Assembly (NCBI GenBank): GCA_012862575.1
Contig: BLSF01000015.1
Location: 495,545 to 559,544, forward strand
Length of the DNA: 64,000 bases
Direction: 5' to 3'
Origin: Parietichytrium sp. I65-24A
Taxonomy: Eukaryota; Sar; Bigyra; Thraustochytrida; Thraustochytriidae
How positions within the stretch are numbered: position 1 is the first letter of the stretch; every line of letters starts with the position of its first letter. Of the stretch, positions 29,531-39,916 are shown one piece after another. The notes under the pieces are model-generated. The model was not told the DNA's origin. It searched no databases and saw only the letters and a list, made by a program, of their open reading frames with translations. A program made the position numbers and the translations under genes.

Positions 29531-31511
29531 ACTCACACTTGATAGTTACCCGAATTTTATAACTGTGATCTGACTTTATTTTCAATCTATCCTTTTCTCA
29601 TAAATTCTTTCTGTCCATGGACAAACATGTGATAAAATAATTCCCGGGCAAACATTTCGCTCATAGGTTCCGGTGCCCCGAATCGTTTTGGCGGTTGGGC
29701 TTGACCAACTATCGTTTGGGCCCAAAAAAAATTGAGCCTCGTCGAGACTCACGCAATTTTCCGTGTTGTATCTCATTGTGAACCTTCGTCCGAGCCCTCA
29801 ATCTGGGGAGAAATGTACTTTTTAACACTTGAGTTTTTCACTTTTCTCACTCTTCTGCGTTTCTGCACTTTGGCGTTACATCGCTTCACCGCCTCCATGT
29901 CCGGGGGTGGCCCAAAATCTCTCATCTGGTATTGGGTGGAGAGCGCCTACCTCACTGTCAAAGCAAATTCTGCTTCATTCTTTCGTTCATTTCGTCCACC
30001 TGTAGCTCGCTACTATAGATTCAGATGCACAATTTCGTGCTATGTGGAAGAATAAGACCAAATGTCTATGTCGAAAAAGGTGCTCACTATACCAAGATGC
30101 CTGTCCTCACTCCGTACAGCTTGCTTTGAGCAGGGGTAAGGGGCACCTTTTCCGGCGCAGTGGTTCAGCCGCGGAGTGTACAACAATTCTAGCCTGTCAA
30201 TACCAGACTCAGAGGTTTACGGGCCATTTTAATGCATCCTAACAGGAATTGACAGCAGTGTCTTGGATTCAACCATAATGTCCTCTGCGTAACGCCTTTC
30301 TCGTGTTTCGCCATTTCCCACGCGCACTAACACAAACCAGCACTCATACAGATAAGCCTGAAGGTCTATTACTCCGCGTTTTGTATGATCAGCAGACTGC
30401 TCCTGACTCCATCCACCCTCTACGGAGCACATAAGCGAAATGATAGCCGAATACTTGAAATCATCTACGAAAATGCACAAGCTGAACTCTGTCAGTCACA
30501 CGTCTTACAGTTATCCATGAACATTTTCAAAGCCAAGTTTTCTTCGCATCGCACGGATGTCGTGACGGGTAAATACAGGTATGACAAAAACAAAGTCAAA
30601 GGACAGCGTTTAACTAGTTCAAAACTCGAAGAAAGACGGCGCTGTTCACATTCACATTCACATTTGTCAATGCAATACAAAATGAATGCAGTGCAATCAT
30701 CCCACTTTCCAAGATCCCGTTTGACTCTCCCATTCCTCCCAATCCTCAAACGCGTAGTACTAGCACCACCCACTCGCCATCTACGCCATTCCATAACCGC
30801 AACCACCAATCCCAATAAACATCCATAAACTGCGAGCAACTTCCCAACACACCGCAATTTGTCTGCCTGCTGACGTTCACACAAGCACACTATTCTCTAA
30901 CCATCCGCTAACTGATGACGCAAGGGGTGACAATCTGCCACATCGCATCCGGATGAAAGTGATGAAAGACAGAAAACATTTGACAAACTCAAACCGGATG
31001 TCTTAGACGCCGCTATCGGCACACTGGCAAGAACGCCAGAGAGGGACAGAGAGACAGAGAAGAAAGAGAGCCATGTTTTAAGAGCGTACACAGTACACAG
31101 TAGACTGTGAGTACACTTCGTAGACAGAGTGGCGGACGGAACCAAGAGACGGACTGCCCGCACACACACGCTCGCAAGGACGGGAGGGAGCGTCTTCAGG
31201 GCTAGATAGACGGACACACACAGAGAAAGAGAGAAAGAGAGAGAGGCGAAAGGTGCGTTCTGTGCATTCGCTCAATTCGACCTCGACTGGGACATCTTCC
31301 TCCCATCTCGACTTTCGTGCTCGTTACTTGGCGGGCCGCAGTGTGGTCCATTCAGATCGTTTGGTGCCGGCATTGCGTGCTTTCGGGATTGCGAGGCGAG
31401 CCGGGGTTTCTGGGACTTTGGGGAGCTTGCGGCTTGCGGTGCAGGACTGGGTGCATTTATATTGGTTTTGGGAAGGATCGGGTCAAGGTACGCGTTAAAG
31501 GGTTTGCAGCC
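29531..31511. other. 2-kb spacer upstream of the receptor-like gene
   Basis: No gene is recognised; open frames are short and featureless. The HSP70 3' end has AT-rich sequence including GATAAAATAATT near 29633. Hexamer TTCACA repeats occur at about 30648-30665. The last 500 bp are purine-rich on the + strand, with GA/AGAA tracts at 31036-31071 and 31211-31253. Confidence 0.5.
31211..31253 (+). repeat. GA-rich purine tract in the leader/promoter
   Basis: An imperfect GA/GAAA run about 260-300 bp upstream of the receptor-like ATG, with the purines on the sense strand. Confidence 0.85.
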
Positions 31512-34500
31512 ATGGTGGGTTGCAAGTATGCAGTGATATACTGCGTGCTCGCCGTGCTCATGGCGGCATTGCAAGTTTCAGATGCCTCAAGATCGCTGCA
31601 AACGGAGACTGTGGCGCCATCCTCGGTGCCAACACGAGCACCTACAACGAAGACGCCAACAAAGATACCCACGCGCCAGCCCACGAGCGCCCCAACAAAA
31701 TCCCCGACCACGGGAAAACCCACGCTAACGCCGACCACTCGGTCGCCAACACGCGCCCCGACCTATGCGCCTACAAAAGCGCCAACGCCTTGCCAGAGCT
31801 ACTGCTCCGCGGGCAAATTTAATTTGAATTGGGGCAGCGATAAGGCGTCAGCGACGTGCACGGCGAAGGAGGCGCTCACTTGCCAGACGTGCGCTGACGG
31901 CACTTATAAAACTACCGGGAATAGCTGGACGCCATGCTACCCGTGCGGAGGGTCCGAGTACTATTGCAAGAGCGGAGAAAGACATGCTCTATCGACCGGA
32001 ACGTGTACGTATCGATCGGAAGTGCTAGCGATGCTGCTCAAGAGTGCGAGCACTTCGTATAAAGGGGCCATTGCGTTCTCATACATGGAGCAATTGTCAT
32101 ATGATGAGTCGCTGGTTCGCGACTCCGTCGCTGCCTGCGGCATGGCCTCTCTCATTACCGAGAAGGTTGAGCTCAGCATTATCAAGCCTGCCTCCTCGGT
32201 GTCGAGTATAACTCTTGAAAACTCTGGCGATCTTCCGATGATTCTCACCTCCTTTTCGCTGCCAGACTGGGTGACCCTGTTCGACACAGATTCAGGAAAA
32301 GAGATTACGACTGCTTCTCCTTCAATTCTGCTCACTGCGAAGACGACAAAAGTACTTTCGTTTCTGGTTAAGAGTTCTTCCATCTTGGACGAGGAGCTTG
32401 TCGAAGGACCGGACTTCAACTCAACTGGTGTATACCAGGTAGCCGGAGAACTAAATTTCGTGGCAACTCAAGCGGCGCCAAACCCCTCTGCCTCCGATCA
32501 GGCCATGTCTGTCGACTTGGAGGTTCTAGTATCCGAGCCAAGCCTTTCCCTGCTGCCGTCCGAAAACAGCTGGACCATGAACATCGGAACAGTTGAGCGC
32601 CGCACGCTTGCTCTGTACAATATGCAAGTTAAACGAATCGATTGGGGAGCGAGTGTCCAGTATGTTGTGCCAACCGATTCGCCAGAAACAGGGATACTAA
32701 GCGAGGGCTGGCTGACTTTGAACCCTCAGATTGGAAGCTTGGAGCAGGGGTTCGAGTGTACCAGTGATGGGCAGGTTATCGGAACCAGTGGCGTTAACAA
32801 GGCAGAGATTGTAGCTCGTGTGAATGGCACCGAGTTAACACCCGGCAAGTACCAGGCGCTTGTTTCCGTATACCATCAGACCAACCCAGAATTGTTCACA
32901 GTGGAGTCAACAATTAAACTCGAGGTCTTGCCTGGCGTGATCGAGCCATCACAAACAACGTTTGAGTGGCCGTCTGCACCGACCTCATCTCCCACTACCA
33001 ACACTACCACGGAGACGTACACAACAAGCTCTGTATCATCGAGCTCCACTGGGGCGGTGCGCTTGCTTCAAACTTCCACTTTGCCAACGTACTCACTCAG
33101 ACTTCCATACACCGATATCGAGATTTTCCCTCGCGACAAGTTCGGTATCCTCACGACTCAGTTTGCAGACGGTCAGTCTGATGAAACGTTTAATGTGACA
33201 TGGCTGCCTTACAACAGTGCTCAAAACAACTATGATTTCAGCAACGTCAAGAGTTTGCTCATCAATCGAAATGTGGTCGATAATACCTTCCAAGGGGTTC
33301 TCGATATCCGGCAGACTGGAACTTACTACGTGCAAATCACAACAGATGAAGGGCAGCACATCAAAGGTTCGCCATTCGTTTTGGTGACCCTGCCGCTCCA
33401 GTGCCTGGAAGTGCTCAACTCGGAGCCTCACCCCGAAACCGGCTACACCTGCGTCTGTAGCGCAGGATACGGCAAAAATGAACTGACAAGCACCTGTGAC
33501 GCTTGCCCAGCTGGTCAGTACCGAGACGACTCCATGCTTGCGTCCAATCCGTACTGCAGATCCTGTGATCTAGGAATGTACCAGGACGAGCTGGGATCCA
33601 AATCATGCAAGTATTGCCCAGCTGGGCATCAGCCCAACCCAGATCAAGGCGGTTGTTCCGCATGCGAAGACAATCACGTTGTGGATGAATCCACTCCGTC
33701 CAGAAGTTGCGTCTCATGCGGCAGTGAGTTTACCGTGGTCAACTACAAGTGCGTTTGCCGACCGGAGTACTATTCTGGCTTTGACTACCCGTACGAATCG
33801 TTGTGCAACACCTGTCCCGACGGGGCGTTTTGCGGATACGGGAACCGCACCACGGTGCTTCCGCGGAAAGGTTACTGGCGCACGTCCTGGGATCCGTTGC
33901 GCTTCGAGAAATGCCCCAACGAGGACGCCTGCCTCGGCGTGTCTTCTGAGGAAGAATACTATCTTCGTCTGCCAGATGCTTGGAGTCAGTTCCTCGAAGA
34001 TCCTTACAACCAAACTCTCTACGCCACTACGGACAGCTCTGGCTCGGAATCTTTTACAACTCTACCTGCGGTTCCTGAAATGAATGCCTGCTCTCAGGAG
34101 TTCACCGGTCCGCTCTGCAAAGAGTGCGCCCCTGGGTTCTACCCGATAGGATCGAGCTACAGCTGCTTTGAATGCGACTCGCGCGGCAGGACAGTGGGCT
34201 TCTTCATCCTTAGTGTGATTGTTGGTGTCGGTGCGCTGTTTTATCTTATCAATCGAACGATTCGTGCTAGGGGCGCGCCTCGACGCAGGGAAGTGATGGT
34301 CCTCAAGATTGTCCTTTCTCATCTCCAAATTATTGCAATGTCTAGGAGATTCTCTTTGGAGTGGCCACCTATGATTGCTTCCATGATGTCCGTTTTTGAC
34401 ATCCTATCTTCAGCTGGCGGATCGGCCTTGAGCACCCACTGTCTTTTTTACAGCAGCCCCTCAACCAACGAGTTGGACTCGCCGTCGTTTCCGTGGAACT

Positions 34501-36701
34501 TTACAGTGCTCCATGACACCAACGAGACCACTTATCTGCTCGAGGAGACAGACTATGGGCTATCGGATTGGGTTTTCCTGGCACGAAGCTTTGCCTACGC
34601 TCTAGCTCCGGTGTTCCTCGCCATGTTCTTTGCATTCGTGTGGAAAATCATCGTTCCACTCTACCGCGACACCAAGTCGGATCCTCTCACTTCTACTGAG
34701 AAAATCATTGTCAGTGTGATTGTCCTTCTAATTGTCCTGCAACCATTTCTCACAAGAGCTGGGTTCGAGTTTTTCTCTTGCTCCGAGCAAATCGACGGGC
34801 GATCATTTCTGGAGGCACAGTACACGATTCAGTGCTGGGTAGGCAACCACGGGGACTGGATCGTACTTGGTGCTCTCATGCTTGCTATCTATGCCGTTGG
34901 CATTCCGCTTTACTCCACTTTGGTCCTCTATTGCATCGTGTGGAAGGCTAGGGTTCGCTCAGCCAACAAAACTATCCGTAAATCCATCCACCAAAGGTTT
35001 GGGTCACAGAAAAGTAAGCGCTCCGATGGCGGCGATCGCTCGAGCTTCAACTCGAGCATGCCTGCATCTGACAACCTTCGCCTGCGACACGTCCCACAAT
35101 CGAATCTCTCTGCGGATTCGGCGGAGGGCTCACTCATCGAAACCCTGCACATGGACGACACATACACTCAGGCTGACGCTCTGGAGAAATGGCGGCCAGT
35201 GTATGGCTTCATTTACAGTGGATATCGAAAGGAATGCTTCTTTTGGGAGATTGTCATTATGCTTCGCAAAGCAGCCTTCGCCACAGTGTCTGTCATCTTG
35301 CGCCCCATTGGAGTCGATATTCAGACATACACAGGGCTCGTCGTACTGGTGATTTCTCTGTTGCTGCATGTTCATTATCGCCCGTACGTTGAAGCATCTA
35401 GACTGCACAATACGGAGACGAGCAGCTTGGTAGTGTGCTTCCTCACGCTGGTGTGCGGAATGCTTATATACTCTGACAACACGAGCCAGCGGTTCAAAGA
35501 GGTCTGCACGATGGTCATTGTGCTGAGCAACCTTCTTTTCTTCATTTACGTAATGTACACTATTCGTCAAACCGTCGTGGAGAACATTCGGATTGTGTTC
35601 AGAAAGTGCATGACGTGGTGTTTTGGCCAGAAGGTCGTCCGCCGCCCCCCGGCCCTCTCCGCGGCATCTGCAAAAGAGACGCAATCCAGTGATCACGAGT
35701 TTTCGGACTTTGAAGATGAGCAGATTGACTCGGAAATGGACCTGGAGAACAATCTAGCGGGACCCCGCAGAAGAAGAGTGTCCTCTGCGGGGGGGAAATC
35801 CGTCAACGGACTCTTTGAGTACAATTACGATGCCGATGATGACGGAGATTCTGCGTGGCACTCTCGCGGACCCTCCAACGTGTCGATGGAAAAGGACATG
35901 GATCTATCGTTTCGTCTACAGCGGGAAGCGGAGAGATGCCAAAAGCAGGGCGATTTCGAAGGCGCAGCTCGACTCGCACTCCAAGCAGCAAACGCTGCCA
36001 TTCATGCAATGAAGAGTGGCGCTTCCGAACAGGACAAGTACGGTTCTTCCCGGTCGCTCCTGTCCACAGGCTCGAAAGCATCTGCATCGACCGCCCTCAA
36101 GCGCTGCCTGAGCAAAGTGAGCCTGACGCGGAAGAACACCGGTTCAACACTGCCAAAACCCAACGATCTGAACGTCGAGTTCCAGAACGAAACCATCCCA
36201 GAGGGCTCCATCTCACTTGAAACCTCAGACAATGTCTACGAGCCCCTTGCTTCTCGCACCCCACCACAGTCCCCCAGCAAGCCGCGCCAGACCCCGCTGA
36301 CATCAGCTCTAGAAGCAGTCCAGCAATCCAAGTCTGTACCAAACGTGACCCCTGTCATTCCAGCAAAGTCAGCAACGCTCAGATCCCCATCGAAAGCTGC
36401 CGCTGCTCTGAGTCCCACCGCCTCCGACCCCTGGCTTCCTGTTGCAGGTGAAAGTTCCCCTGCTATCCCGATTAAGTCGCAAAGGCTTCGTGCGTCCTCC
36501 GCTACCAATCAGACGCAACCTCCGGCGAACCACTTTCGTGGGCTGTCTGTGCCTCCGCAGCTGGACGTGGCTCAGCCTCCATCACCGCCGCCAATGTCGC
36601 GATCCCGTACGGATCCTCAGCAAGAATCATCCGCTGCTGCGGCCGCACCAAATACAAAGGCTCCCGCATCGAATAGCAATACCGACGTTGATCTCGCTTG
36701 A
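31512..36701 (+). CDS. Receptor-like multipass protein: PT-rich, filamin-type Ig, Cys-rich GCC2/3, multipass core, long cytoplasmic tail
   Basis: 1729 aa; not matched to a named protein. It starts with a signal peptide (about 1-27, ending near SDA). A Pro-Thr stalk of PTxxPT repeats (about 35-95), likely O-glycosylated, follows. Next comes a Cys cluster and Ig-like/MSP-like beta regions. Residues about 523-630 look like a filamin repeat (EIFPRDKFGILT, TYYVQITTDEGQHIKGSPF). Residues about 640-890 are EGF/GCC2-GCC3 cysteine modules (CDACPAGQYRDD, CKYCPAGHQ). From about 895 to 1345 there are seven or more hydrophobic segments, including FFWEIVIMLRKAAFATV and LLLHVHYRPY, a pattern shared with TRP-like multipass proteins. 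The tail (about 1360-1729) is acidic, then Ser/Pro-rich, with an alpha-helical segment at about 1465-1503. Receptor or channel function is inference. The ATG at 31512 is chosen because it begins the signal peptide. Confidence 0.8.
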   Translation: MVGCKYAVIYCVLAVLMAALQVSDASRSLQTETVAPSSVPTRAPTTKTPTKIPTRQPTSAPTKSPTTGKPTLTPTTRSPTRAPTYAPTKAPTPCQSYCSAGKFNLNWGSDKASATCTAKEALTCQTCADGTYKTTGNSWTPCYPCGGSEYYCKSGERHALSTGTCTYRSEVLAMLLKSASTSYKGAIAFSYMEQLSYDESLVRDSVAACGMASLITEKVELSIIKPASSVSSITLENSGDLPMILTSFSLPDWVTLFDTDSGKEITTASPSILLTAKTTKVLSFLVKSSSILDEELVEGPDFNSTGVYQVAGELNFVATQAAPNPSASDQAMSVDLEVLVSEPSLSLLPSENSWTMNIGTVERRTLALYNMQVKRIDWGASVQYVVPTDSPETGILSEGWLTLNPQIGSLEQGFECTSDGQVIGTSGVNKAEIVARVNGTELTPGKYQALVSVYHQTNPELFTVESTIKLEVLPGVIEPSQTTFEWPSAPTSSPTTNTTTETYTTSSVSSSSTGAVRLLQTSTLPTYSLRLPYTDIEIFPRDKFGILTTQFADGQSDETFNVTWLPYNSAQNNYDFSNVKSLLINRNVVDNTFQGVLDIRQTGTYYVQITTDEGQHIKGSPFVLVTLPLQCLEVLNSEPHPETGYTCVCSAGYGKNELTSTCDACPAGQYRDDSMLASNPYCRSCDLGMYQDELGSKSCKYCPAGHQPNPDQGGCSACEDNHVVDESTPSRSCVSCGSEFTVVNYKCVCRPEYYSGFDYPYESLCNTCPDGAFCGYGNRTTVLPRKGYWRTSWDPLRFEKCPNEDACLGVSSEEEYYLRLPDAWSQFLEDPYNQTLYATTDSSGSESFTTLPAVPEMNACSQEFTGPLCKECAPGFYPIGSSYSCFECDSRGRTVGFFILSVIVGVGALFYLINRTIRARGAPRRREVMVLKIVLSHLQIIAMSRRFSLEWPPMIASMMSVFDILSSAGGSALSTHCLFYSSPSTNELDSPSFPWNFTVLHDTNETTYLLEETDYGLSDWVFLARSFAYALAPVFLAMFFAFVWKIIVPLYRDTKSDPLTSTEKIIVSVIVLLIVLQPFLTRAGFEFFSCSEQIDGRSFLEAQYTIQCWVGNHGDWIVLGALMLAIYAVGIPLYSTLVLYCIVWKARVRSANKTIRKSIHQRFGSQKSKRSDGGDRSSFNSSMPASDNLRLRHVPQSNLSADSAEGSLIETLHMDDTYTQADALEKWRPVYGFIYSGYRKECFFWEIVIMLRKAAFATVSVILRPIGVDIQTYTGLVVLVISLLLHVHYRPYVEASRLHNTETSSLVVCFLTLVCGMLIYSDNTSQRFKEVCTMVIVLSNLLFFIYVMYTIRQTVVENIRIVFRKCMTWCFGQKVVRRPPALSAASAKETQSSDHEFSDFEDEQIDSEMDLENNLAGPRRRRVSSAGGKSVNGLFEYNYDADDDGDSAWHSRGPSNVSMEKDMDLSFRLQREAERCQKQGDFEGAARLALQAANAAIHAMKSGASEQDKYGSSRSLLSTGSKASASTALKRCLSKVSLTRKNTGSTLPKPNDLNVEFQNETIPEGSISLETSDNVYEPLASRTPPQSPSKPRQTPLTSALEAVQQSKSVPNVTPVIPAKSATLRSPSKAAAALSPTASDPWLPVAGESSPAIPIKSQRLRASSATNQTQPPANHFRGLSVPPQLDVAQPPSPPPMSRSRTDPQQESSAAAAAPNTKAPASNSNTDVDLA

Positions 36702-37941
36702 ACTTCGCACCCGCTTTCATAGGGTGCCTGCGCCCTTTATTTTGACCGATATTACTTTGAACATATTTTGCTACTAATTCTCGTGACGTTTTCTCTTTGC
36801 GATAACCTTTTTTTTTCATCAGTCCGTTGCTTTTCAACACCGGAACCTCTATACGCTTGGATCTGCCAATCATGGAGGACCGCAATTGCTAAGTGAGCGA
36901 ATCCTACGACCAAGGTTCACCACAATACAACATGCGAAGTGGCTGGCAGCACCTCTTGGGTAGAGACCGGTTCCGCCGAGGGGCGAAGAACGCGATGTGC
37001 GTTATATTTGGTGATCGAAAGCAGCGAGTCTGCACCTATTTTACGAGGCTCAACGTCAGGGTCTACGTGGTGACAATCTTCAGGCTCCAGCTGTAAGGTG
37101 CGTGTTGAAGAAACGGCGAATTTCCGAGCAATGAATGGCCTTCTTCGGAAGCGTGTTGACGAAGTGGATCGCCATGGGTCGTGCAACCCTTGATCTCCAT
37201 GTTTGAGAGAATCGTGCTCTTTCCGTCGGCGCGCTCAGGAGTTTTTGAATAGAGCCTGCGAAGGCGGCTTTGATACAAGACAACGAAAACGCCCCTTCAA
37301 CTCAATGCATATTTGCACTTTTCGTTTCATTCATTCTTTCGCATCGTTTCCTGGCCCAATTATCCTCCTTCGTCTCCTTGTCCTTCTGCTCTGTCCCGCG
37401 ATGATGTGATGTTCAAGCTGCGCAGACTTGAACCAACATTCCATGTCTTTTCGTTCGTGGCGAAAGTGAATCCTGAACTGACAGTCAACTTGAACTTGAC
37501 TTGAAATATCAATGTTGGACAAAGTGCGGCAATGCAAGTTTCAGTTCAGTTCACTTCAGAACAGAACAGAAACCCGACATGCATGTACTCAGTGGTACTG
37601 AGTACCGATACTCGCTGATTCCACAGTCAAATCCCACTCAAAGCAAAGCAAACTATGCAAACGCAAGCGAATTGACATGTGAATAAGAAAATGTTGAACC
37701 ACAAGCGGGAATAGATTACACATTGTGACATTCATTTCCTACCAAGTTACAACACAGTATAGATTTGCGTACTTCCCACTTACCGTAAACATCTGCGCGC
37801 ACGTGCGCGGACAGTTCGCCGTTACGCCGCAGTCTCAGTATAGTATCCGATTCGCTATATCGGTCGTGAGTGTCCGCGGCGTTGGCTGCAGGCTAGAAAC
37901 GCATTTTGAAGACCTGGACAGGGACATAACGGAAGCTCGAT
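36702..37941. other. 1.2-kb spacer, no gene recognised
   Basis: Small open frames show no motif. Short CAGTTCA/CAGAACAGAA repeats lie at 37541-37571. A 14-bp palindrome with a CACGTG core (37796-37809) lies about 135 bp before the next ATG; around four 14-bp palindromes are expected per window by chance, so its function is open. Confidence 0.5.
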
Positions 37942-39646
37942 ATGCAGAAGGTGGACTCGTTCAGGCTCGCGGATGGCGCGGGAACTAAGAGCGCGGAGGA
38001 CGAGAGGGATGCGGCAGAGGGTGCACAGAAACGGGATGCAAGTACGGGAGCAAACGCTGACGCGCAGAAAGGTGCTGGGATTCCGTCGATTTGGAAGGAG
38101 TCACCGGACTTGTATTACTCGTGGGCGCTGACCACGTGCGCCACCTCGGATAGTCACTTGTTTGTGGACCTGCTCCCGCACACGGCGCAGCTATTTGATG
38201 TGAGTTTTTGCTTCGTGGCGCTGAGTGATTTTGGATGAAGATTTGTTCTCTTTTCTGGAATTCTTAGCTGCTGTCCCGGATGAGCGAGTGCTGACGGTCT
38301 TGGAATTTTTTTTTTGTCTTATACTTGCACAGCTGAAGAGAGATGAGAAGGAGGTGATTGGGAAGCACTTTGAGAATGCTTCGCAGGCTTACCTTGATAC
38401 GCAGCATGTGATACGAGTGCTGTGCGACAAGGATATGACTCCGGACTTTTTCTACTTTTTGATCGCAACGAATATTCAACAGCTCAGCCCTGCTCAACCG
38501 AGCAAACAATCATCGAGGGATGACATTGGCGAATCTAGGAGTGGCTCAAATATTTCAAAACGTGCGACTTCCTCTGCAAGGTATAAGATGTCTGACCGGT
38601 CGTCGCATCGGACGAACATCAAATCTATGCACCACAAAACCATGAAAAACCGCAATCTAAAGTCGCGGACGCCATCTATACACCAGTCACCTGCCCCTTT
38701 GGTCATTCTCTTGCAGGACATAGAGTTGCTAAGGCACAAGACTCAGATGGCGCTCGTCGAAATTCTTTCTAGGCGGGTGATGCCTGTGTCTCTTGTATCC
38801 AATTCGTTCGGCGGCGCGGACGCGACTGCACTGGTTCCTGGTTTGTTCGAGATCAAGGTCCCCATCGTTTTTGTTGCTTTGTCAACTAGGCTGCTTGTCC
38901 CAGAGGACGAGTACTCACCAATCCCACACTCAGACAACCCCGAGCCAGCCATTGCGCCACAGCTCTTTCAGACGTTTCTCATGCGAATTCCTATCCGCAT
39001 GCCTGAACGGAGGCACTTGTTCATGAGCTCTTTTCCGGCAAGCTCCTCTGTGCTTTCCGATGAATATGACGAGCCATACGGAGGTGTAGTGCAAGTGAAC
39101 AAACACAGTTTCAGGTCGGACGGCAAACAAACCAGCTCCCAAAAGCAAGAGCACAGCAAAAAGCTTTTGTGGGGCTCCGATCTTGTCACGGTCGGCAACC
39201 ACGTGATTGCCAAGCCGTCCGCATACGACTCTATGAAGCCTTACAGGATAAGCCGCATTGACTTGCGCGCCACCAGAGAGAGAGCAAATGATGTTCACGT
39301 GTCTTTTGAGATGGAAATGCACCTTCAAAACATCATCACAGCTCTGAGGATGCACCCGTTCGTACTTTCTGGTCCTGACACCTCGAGCTACCGGATGCTG
39401 TTGGGCTGCGTCAAGTCCGTTGCGGCATTTGTGAAGGGCAACCTGTATGTCACCCCCGCTGATATCACTGACGTTGTGGTGGAGGTTTTGAGCCACCAGC
39501 TTACCTTGTCGCTGTCCTCATTCCCCCACGTTACCCAAGCCTTACAGTCCAACCAGCCCTCGCACCCCAAGGACTGGCATCCCCTGACTGCCTCGAGATA
39601 CGTGGTGGCCCAGAGCGCTCAGTTTTACGTTCCGGTCCCTCGGTAA
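37942..39646 (+). CDS. Degenerate AAA+ protein related to Mg-chelatase/MoxR ATPases, two exons
   Basis: Exons 37942-38199 and 38333-39646 (intron 133 bp, GTGAGT...TTGCACAG, phase 0) give 523 aa. No GxxxxGKT Walker A motif is present. A Walker-B-like strand reads PLVILLQDIELLRH, where chelatases have a hydrophobic run followed by DE, so both acidic positions are altered. A sensor-1-like strand is VPIVFVALSTRLL. The C-terminal segment (ALRMHPFVLSGPDTSSYRML, YVTPADI, EVLSHQL) matches the helical lid of MoxR/ChlI proteins. A fungal protein family often labelled magnesium chelatase shares this degenerate layout, as I recall it. Function is unknown; nucleotide hydrolysis is unlikely. A Ser/Arg/His-rich basic linker of about 70 residues precedes the Walker-B-like strand. 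Confidence 0.7.
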
Positions 39647-39723
39647 AAGCTTTTGCGACGATTTATGACGATGATCCGATGGTGGAGAAAAGTATTGACG
39701 GAGGCGCCGGTGAGCATGCAAAA

Positions 39724-39814
39724 AATAAAAACGGCGGCCAGCTGCTCTACGTGCTAATGAAACCTCTCCCGCTGTACAAAGCTAAGGATGGGAGAAGTGC
39801 ACAACAGAAATAAA
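39724..39814 (+). terminator. Polyadenylation signals after the chelatase-like gene
   Basis: AATAAA at 39724-39729 and again at 39809-39814, which are 78 and 163 nt after the stop. Canonical AATAAA is not obvious after most other genes here. The convergent uL29 gene ends 270 bp from this stop. Confidence 0.4.
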
Positions 39815-39916
39815 ATGAGACACCGGTTTGTAATATGGAAATTTTCACGTTCGTTCATTAGATCAATCAAACCTTTTTGTAACTCTATACCCCAATAGCG
39901 CACCCGCGTCGGACGC

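Noticed and set aside
27275-29536. 753-aa minus-strand open frame over HSP70 as a gene
   Set aside because: Fully antisense to a highly codon-biased HSP70, Leu/Val-rich and without domains. It is best explained as a compositional shadow.
38240-38332. Upstream acceptor TTCTTAG (38262-38268) for chelatase-like exon 2
   Set aside because: Joining there gives a stop after eight codons; the later acceptor TTGCACAG keeps the frame open.
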